From: Streptomyces sp. NBC_01471
GTDB taxonomy: Bacteria; Actinomycetota; Actinomycetes; Streptomycetales; Streptomycetaceae
Assembly: GCF_041438865.1 (NCBI RefSeq)
Contig: NZ_CP109450.1
Span: 5,706,501-5,770,500, forward strand
Reading direction: 5' to 3'
Length of the DNA stretch: 64,000 nt
A program made the position numbers and the translations under genes. This document shows positions 59,565 to 64,000 of the stretch, piece by piece. The notes under the pieces were generated by a model, which saw only the letters and a list, made by a program, of their open reading frames with translations, was not told the DNA's origin and did no database searches. Numbering within the stretch: the stretch's first letter is position 1; each line of letters starts with the position of its first letter.

Positions 59565-59581
59565 TTGTTGGTGTCCGACAA
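59565..59581. promoter_or_regulatory. candidate FasR operator upstream of fabD
   Basis: TTGTTGG-TGT-CCGACAA is an imperfect palindrome (6 of 7 arm positions) in the 83-base gap between fasR and fabD, where FasR is known to activate the fab genes in Streptomyces coelicolor. The exact site is inferred by symmetry. Confidence 0.5.
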
Positions 59582-59585
59582 AAGT

Positions 59586-60785
59586 CTAGAGCTGCGTATC
59601 CCCGTCGGCCAGGCGCCCCAGGATCAGAGCGATGCGCAGAGTGAATGCGGAGCGCACGTCGGAGGGTGACCAACCGGTGACGTCGGTCACACGTCGGAGC
59701 CGGTAGCGAACGGTGTTGGGGTGCACGAAGAGCATCCTGGCCGCGCCCTCCAGACTGCTCGCCTGTTCGAGATACACACTCAGCGTCTCCAGGAGGGCGG
59801 ATCCCGCCTCTTCCAGAGGTCTGTAGATCTCCTCCACCAACTGCTCGCGGGCCGACGGGTCCGACGCGATGGCGCGCTCCGGCAGCAGATCGTCGGCGAG
59901 CACCGGGCGCGGCGCGTCCTGCCAGGCGTAACCGGCCTTGAGCCCCGCGGCTGCCGCCTGCGCGGACCGGGTGGCCGCGAGCAGGTCGGGCACGATCGGG
60001 CCGGCGACGACCGGCCCCGCCGCGTACGGGCCGATCAGGGCCTTGGCGACCTGGAGCGGATTGTCGTTGCCGCCCGCGATGACGACGAGCCGGTTGCCCA
60101 GCACCCCGGTCAGCACCTGCACCTTGGCGTGCCGGGCGGCTCGGCGGATCGCCTCGACGGTCAGCTCGCTGTCGCCCTCGGGCGCGGTGCCGAGGATCAC
60201 ACAGACGTGGTCGGGCGAGTTCCAGCCGAGCGCGGCGGCGCGGGAGACGGCGCCCTCGTCGGCCTCGCCCGACAGGACCGCGTTGACCACCAGCGACTCC
60301 AGCCGGGCGTCCCAGGCGCCGCGGGCCTCGGCGGCCTGCGCGTACACCTGGGCGGTCGCGAAGGCGATCTCCCGGGCGTAGACCAGCAGCGCCTCACGGA
60401 GGATCGACTCGTCACCCGGGGCGGCGACTTCCTCGATCGCGGTCTCCATGACCTCGATCGTGGTGCGCACCATCTCGACCGTCTGCCGCAGCGTGATGGC
60501 CCGGGTCAGCTCGCGCGGGGCGGTGCCGAAGACGTCGGTGGAGATCGCCTGGGGGGCTTCGGGGTGCCGGAACCACTCGGTGAACGCCGCGATGCCGGCC
60601 TGTGCGACCAGGCCGATCCAGGAACGGTTCTCCGGTGGCATGGCCCGGTACCACGGCAGGGTCTCGTCCATCCGGGCGATGGCGTTCGCCGAGAGCCGGC
60701 CGGAGGACTGCTCCAGCCTCTTCAGGGTCGCGGCGTGCGGATGTGCGGGAGGGGGGCCGGGCTGCGCGGAATCGGGTCGGGGCAC
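59586..60785 (-). CDS. fasR: FasR, activator of fatty-acid synthesis genes
   Basis: The 399-residue protein has a middle GGDEF-like/CdaR-type domain and a C-terminal PucR-type helix-turn-helix (LLETLSVYLEQASSLEGAARMLFVHPNTVRYRLRRVTDVTGWSPSD). Position immediately upstream of fabD and in the same direction identifies it as FasR, which in S. coelicolor activates fabD-fabH-acpP-fabF. The start is taken as the ATG at 60785; the first 20 residues are Pro-rich and poorly conserved in appearance. Confidence 0.93.
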   Translation of the reverse strand: MPRPDSAQPGPPPAHPHAATLKRLEQSSGRLSANAIARMDETLPWYRAMPPENRSWIGLVAQAGIAAFTEWFRHPEAPQAISTDVFGTAPRELTRAITLRQTVEMVRTTIEVMETAIEEVAAPGDESILREALLVYAREIAFATAQVYAQAAEARGAWDARLESLVVNAVLSGEADEGAVSRAAALGWNSPDHVCVILGTAPEGDSELTVEAIRRAARHAKVQVLTGVLGNRLVVIAGGNDNPLQVAKALIGPYAAGPVVAGPIVPDLLAATRSAQAAAAGLKAGYAWQDAPRPVLADDLLPERAIASDPSAREQLVEEIYRPLEEAGSALLETLSVYLEQASSLEGAARMLFVHPNTVRYRLRRVTDVTGWSPSDVRSAFTLRIALILGRLADGDTQL

Positions 60786-60847
60786 GGGGACAAGACTGCC
60801 TTATCCGGACCCCGGTATGGCGTGGCGGGGCTACGGTGGACGGCGTG

Positions 60848-61495
60848 ATGGATGTACGGCGCTCCGGCGCGCGCTACCGCGGAGGCGACCCCGCGGCCGG
60901 TATCGACTCCCGCCACGCCTTCTCGTTCGGCACCTTCTACGACCCGGACAACCTGCGGTTCGGGCCGGTCCTGGCCTGCAACGAGGAGCGGCTCGCGCCC
61001 GGGGCGGGCTTCGACGAACATCCGCACAGCCACACCGAGATCGTCACGTGGGTGGTCGAGGGCCAGCTCACCCACCGTGACTCGACGGGCGGCGCCACGG
61101 TCGTACGGGCCGGAGACGTCCAGCACCTCTCGTCGGCCGGCGGGGTGCGCCACGAGGAGCGCAACGAGGGCGCGGAGCCGCTGGTCTTCGTCCAGATGTG
61201 GCTGGCCCCGCTGGAGCCGGGCGGCGAACCCTCGTACGAGATCGTGCGCGGCATCGCGGACGCCACCCCCTACGCGGTCCCGGCGGCGGGCGCCCTGCTC
61301 TCAGTCCGCAGACCGGCCCCGGGCGAGCGCGTGGCGGTGCCGGACGCGGCGGGGGTGTACGTGCATGTCGTACGGGGTGAAGTGCGGCTGGCGGAGGCGG
61401 AGTTGGAGCCGGGCGACTCGGTGCGGATCACGGAGGCTGAAGGCCTGGAGCTGGTGGCGGCGACGGCCGCCGAGGTGCTGATCTGGGAGTTCTAG
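60848..61495 (+). CDS. pirin-family protein
   Basis: The 215-residue protein is a cupin of the pirin family. The metal ligands appear as HPHSHTEIVTWVVEG (three His, one Glu nearby), within RGGD..FSFGTFYDPDN and GDVQHLSSAGGVRHEERN. Bacterial pirins include quercetinases and regulators of central metabolism. An in-frame GTG lies directly before the ATG at 60848 and could also start. It is divergent from fasR and its stop overlaps the DUF397 gene by 4 bases. Confidence 0.9.
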   Translation: MDVRRSGARYRGGDPAAGIDSRHAFSFGTFYDPDNLRFGPVLACNEERLAPGAGFDEHPHSHTEIVTWVVEGQLTHRDSTGGATVVRAGDVQHLSSAGGVRHEERNEGAEPLVFVQMWLAPLEPGGEPSYEIVRGIADATPYAVPAAGALLSVRRPAPGERVAVPDAAGVYVHVVRGEVRLAEAELEPGDSVRITEAEGLELVAATAAEVLIWEF

Positions 61496-61758
61496 CGGAG
61501 CCCGTCCACGAAGGCCTGCCAGGCAGGGGCGTGGACGAACAGCGTGGGTCCGGCGGGGTTCTTGCTGTCGCGGACCGGCACGGTACCGGGGAGGCCGTGG
61601 GCCACCTCTACGCATTCGCCGCCGGTGTTTCCGCTGTACGACGACTTCCGCCATGCGGCGCCGTCGGTCACTGTGCACTCGACGCACTCGCCGCCGTTGG
61701 TGCCGCTGTACGACGACTTCCGCCAGCACGCTCCGGTCAGGTCATCGCCGGGCTCCAT
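61492..61758 (-). CDS. DUF397 protein with duplicated motif
   Basis: The 88-residue protein has the DUF397 signature WRKSSYSG-x-x-GGECVE twice (residues about 12-27 and 35-50), followed by the standard VRDSKNPAGPTLFV and W-x-x-FVDGLR end. DUF397 proteins usually have one motif and are about 60 residues, so this one carries a partial internal duplication. It overlaps the end of the XRE gene by 17 bases. Together with the XRE and ATPase genes it forms the whiJ/abaA-like triad linked to development in Streptomyces. Confidence 0.9.
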   Translation of the reverse strand: MEPGDDLTGACWRKSSYSGTNGGECVECTVTDGAAWRKSSYSGNTGGECVEVAHGLPGTVPVRDSKNPAGPTLFVHAPAWQAFVDGLR

Positions 61759-62566
61759 ATCGTTCCTCCATCACGCGAGCGATCAGTACCGCCGAGTCCT
61801 CGGGGGAGAGGGCGGTGGCTTGCAGGCGAGCGTAGCCGACCGAACGTTCTTTGATCACTGTCGGATTGGCAGTCATATGGCCTTGGTCGTAGCTCTCCAC
61901 GTAGAAGAGGTCGGGGTCGTCATCCAACCTCAGCAATGTGAATGAGCCCATCATCCCCGTGTGTTGGCCAGCTGAGAACGGCATGACCTGGATCTGCACC
62001 CACGGATTGTCGCGGAAGTCCAACAGCCGGGCCAGTTGCCTGCGCATGACGTCCTGCCCGCCGACCTCCTGAAGCAACGCGGCCTCACTCAGGACGATCC
62101 ACAGAGCGGGTGCGTGCTCCCCCTCCAGGATCCGCTGGCGGTCCAGCCGGGCTGCCACCATCTCATCGACCTTGCCCGGGTGGTCGACGCCGAGCAGCGC
62201 CCGCGCGTACTCCTCCGTCTGAAGTAGCCCGTACACCAACTGCGCCTGGTACGTGGAGATGTACGCCGCCCGCGCCTCCATCTCCGCATACGGCTGGAAC
62301 CAGGTCGGCAGCTGGCTGCGCAGGACCAGGCCGACCAGGCGTGAGAACACCCCGTCCGTGGCGAGCGCCGCGTCCACCCTCTCGGCGAAATCGCGCGTGG
62401 GGATCTTCTTCGTGGTCTCGATCTGGCCGATCAGGGAGCCGGTGCAGAAGATGAGGTCGCCGAGCTGCCCCTGTTTCAGGCCGTTGGCCTCTCGCTGCCG
62501 GCGCAGCTCCCAGCCGAAGTAGTCCAGCGGAGAAGCGCTGGGATCGAGTGAGTGGATGTTGGCCAC
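61742..62566 (-). CDS. XRE-family regulator with DUF5753 (WhiJ-like)
   Basis: The 274-residue protein has an N-terminal helix-turn-helix (LRRQREANGLKQGQLGDLIFCTGSLIGQIETTKKIPT) and the C-terminal DUF5753 domain (WFQPYAEMEARAAYISTYQAQLVYGLLQTEEYARALL, VLSEAAL, PWVQIQVMPFSAGQH). GGAGG 8 bases upstream fixes the GTG at 62566. Members such as WhiJ act with a DUF397 partner and influence aerial growth or antibiotic production. It is divergent from the ATPase gene with 83 bases between. Confidence 0.92.
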   Translation of the reverse strand: MANIHSLDPSASPLDYFGWELRRQREANGLKQGQLGDLIFCTGSLIGQIETTKKIPTRDFAERVDAALATDGVFSRLVGLVLRSQLPTWFQPYAEMEARAAYISTYQAQLVYGLLQTEEYARALLGVDHPGKVDEMVAARLDRQRILEGEHAPALWIVLSEAALLQEVGGQDVMRRQLARLLDFRDNPWVQIQVMPFSAGQHTGMMGSFTLLRLDDDPDLFYVESYDQGHMTANPTVIKERSVGYARLQATALSPEDSAVLIARVMEERYGARR

Positions 62567-62649
62567 GGGGGCACCTCCGGCCTGCAACGCCGCTCGGCGT
62601 TCGGTTCAGTACGTAGCCGAGCGTAACCGTCACATTGCACGCTGGTGAC

Positions 62650-63108
62650 ATGAATGACGTAAATGGTTCCCCGGCAGGCGTCGCGGAGTCGACCTACCGT
62701 GCCGCCTTCGCGGTGAGCGAGCACTCGGCGCTGCATCTGCGCCGCATCCTGCGCATGTATCTCACCGGCTGGGGCCTCCTCGAAGTGGCCGACGTGGCGG
62801 AGCTGGCGCTCACCGAGCTGATCGCGAACGTCGTACGGCATGTCCCGGGCCGCCTCTGCCAGACGTACATCTTCTGGCTCCCCGGCCGGGGCGTGCGGAT
62901 CGAGGTCGCGGACGGGTGCCCCCGCCTGCCCAGCGCGGCTGTCGGCGATGAACTGGACGAGGGCGGACGAGGGTTGGTCCTGGTCGCCGCCCTCACCGAC
63001 CACTGGGGCGTGGAGCCGCGCCGCGACGGATGCGGCAAGACGGTGTGGTTCGAGTGCCTGGCCGCGAAGGCGGACGATGCGCGGGCGCCGGGGGAGGCCG
63101 CGAGGTGA
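62650..63108 (+). CDS. ATP-binding anti-sigma-like regulator (AbaA-type)
   Basis: The 152-residue protein is a GHKL ATPase of the RsbW/SpoIIAB type. The N-box ELALTELIANVVRHV and a degenerate G1 box VADGCPRLP are visible, followed by DEGGRGLVLVAALTD as G2. The usual DNG or DSG in G1 is changed to DGC, so ATP binding may be weak. It forms the third member of the DUF397/DUF5753 triad. The ATG at 62650 is preferred; another in-frame ATG lies 15 bases earlier. Confidence 0.88.
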   Translation: MNDVNGSPAGVAESTYRAAFAVSEHSALHLRRILRMYLTGWGLLEVADVAELALTELIANVVRHVPGRLCQTYIFWLPGRGVRIEVADGCPRLPSAAVGDELDEGGRGLVLVAALTDHWGVEPRRDGCGKTVWFECLAAKADDARAPGEAAR

Positions 63109-63140
63109 CGGCCCGCTGAGTTCCGCCGGCGGTAGGAGCC

Positions 63141-64000
63141 TCAGGCGGCACAGGGCGGTCTGTAGGGCAGGGAGTCGCCGACGTAGCGCCGCCATTCCTT
63201 GGCGGTGAGGACGTTTCTGGTGTCGGCGCAGATCCGGTCGGCGATGGTGTCGGCATCCAGCGCCCACAACCGGACCGACTCGTCCAGACTGCCGGTGGCC
63301 AGGGTCCGGCCGTCCGGGCTGAACGCCGCTGACCAGACACCGCTGTTGTGGCCTGTCAGCGGCTCGCCCAGGGACGCGGAACGGTCAGCATCGGACACGT
63401 TCCACAGGCGGACCGTCCCGTCGAGGGCTCCTGATGCCAGCACTTTTCCATCAGGGCTGTACGCGACCGCCCGCACGGCACTCGTGTGCCCTTCCAGGGG
63501 ACGGCCTCGGGGCACGGAGTGGACCGGATCCGACACATTCCACAGTCGTACGGTGAAATCGTATGCACCGATGGCCAGTGTGTGTCCGTCCGGGCTGAAC
63601 GCCAGCGAGGACGCCTGGGATCCTACGTTCAGCGGGCGGCCCAGAGGCCCGGGCCGGGCGGGATGGGAAACATCCCACAGCCGGACTGTTTTGTCGCTGC
63701 TTCCCGAGGCGAGTGTTCTGCCGTCCGGACTGAACGTCACTGACCAGACCTGATTGGTGTGGCTTCTCAGTGGCTCACCGAGCAGCGCAGGCCGGGCTGG
63801 GGTCGTCACGTCCCACAGCCGCACTGTCCTGTCGTCACTTCCCGAGGCAAGAGTCCGGCTGTCCGGACTGAATGCCAGAGATTCGACCAGGTCGGTGTGG
63901 CCTCGCAGGGGTTCACCCAGGAGTCTGGGCCCGGTATCTGTCGAGACATCCCACAACTGCACCGCCCCCTTGGCGTCTCCTACGGCCAGGGTGTGCCCGT
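63141..64000 (-). CDS. WD40-repeat protein, N-terminal part outside the window
   Basis: The frame is open to the right edge, so only the C-terminal 286 residues are visible. Five full WD40 blades are seen, each with FSPDG(R/H)TLA-G-D-TVRLW(D/N)V, plus part of a sixth. The tail ends DTRNVLTAKEWRRYVGDSLPYRPPCAA, as in large actinobacterial proteins that place a helix-turn-helix/NTPase or kinase N-terminal to WD40 propellers. The N-terminal domain must be read from flanking sequence before assigning a role. Confidence 0.92.
   Translation of the reverse strand, partial: GHTLAVGDAKGAVQLWDVSTDTGPRLLGEPLRGHTDLVESLAFSPDSRTLASGSDDRTVRLWDVTTPARPALLGEPLRSHTNQVWSVTFSPDGRTLASGSSDKTVRLWDVSHPARPGPLGRPLNVGSQASSLAFSPDGHTLAIGAYDFTVRLWNVSDPVHSVPRGRPLEGHTSAVRAVAYSPDGKVLASGALDGTVRLWNVSDADRSASLGEPLTGHNSGVWSAAFSPDGRTLATGSLDESVRLWALDADTIADRICADTRNVLTAKEWRRYVGDSLPYRPPCAA

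Overview
The window is high-GC actinobacterial DNA and almost certainly a Streptomyces chromosome. The codon bias is strong, GTG starts and GGAGG-type ribosome sites are common, and several families are characteristic of the genus: a fasR-fabD-fabH-acpP-fabF fatty-acid cluster, DUF3145, DUF6461, an XRE(DUF5753)/DUF397/ATPase triad, many SpoIIE/PP2C phosphatases, and secreted lipase and protease genes. No rRNA, intact tRNA, transposase or integrase was found.

Layout. 1-4.5 kb is an accessory-looking edge: a truncated small secreted protein, a decayed type I-E-like CRISPR array (61-bp period, no cas genes) with one orphan repeat 2.7 kb further on, a tRNA 3'-end fragment beside a strong terminator, then a divergent MmyB-type XRE regulator/SDR pair and a DUF6461 protein. 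4.6-12.7 kb holds a secreted lipase, a YraQ/ArsP-type permease, a MarR-controlled DHA2 exporter fused to three carboxypeptidase-regulatory-like domains, and an RsbU-like phosphatase divergent from a MarR regulator. 12.8-16.4 kb is a five-gene overlapping stressosome operon (RsbR, RsbS, RsbT, an ATPase-phosphatase fusion, RsbU-like). 16.4-26.9 kb holds a Tat-exported FAD oxidase with a TetR regulator, a frameshifted methyltransferase coupled to a large LuxR regulator (LAL type), a papain-like secreted protease with a secreted partner, and a methyltransferase with an XRE-cupin regulator.

27-38.1 kb is a molybdenum island. Two 131-residue HTH-Mop regulators bracket a PucR regulator, a two-gene xanthine-dehydrogenase-like enzyme, a small molybdopterin protein and a di-Mop molbindin; the second regulator is followed by modA and a modB-modC fusion. 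An identical 18-bp operator architecture (CATATC-N3-CCGCATATG) lies upstream of the molybdopterin protein and across the promoter and start codon of the second regulator. This is the most coherent candidate for a not yet described regulatory circuit here.

38.4-49.5 kb holds a membrane protein and a TetR gene with near-duplicate promoters, a beta-propeller lipoprotein, an MFS exporter, a histidine kinase lacking its ATP-binding motifs next to an MreB-like protein with an altered phosphate-2 motif, a MarR/quinone-reductase/Ohr redox group, an EI24 protein and a TetR regulator. 49.7-54.1 kb is carbohydrate related (GH3 beta-glucosidase, aldose epimerase, SGNH lipoprotein). 54.4-60.8 kb is conserved core: DUF3145, a 3-hydroxyisobutyrate-dehydrogenase-like enzyme and the fatty-acid cluster. 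The right end carries pirin, the DUF397/DUF5753/ATPase triad and the C-terminal part of a WD40 protein that leaves the window.

Functions come from reading translations and motifs by eye; no database search was run. Operators and terminators are inferred from symmetry and position only.
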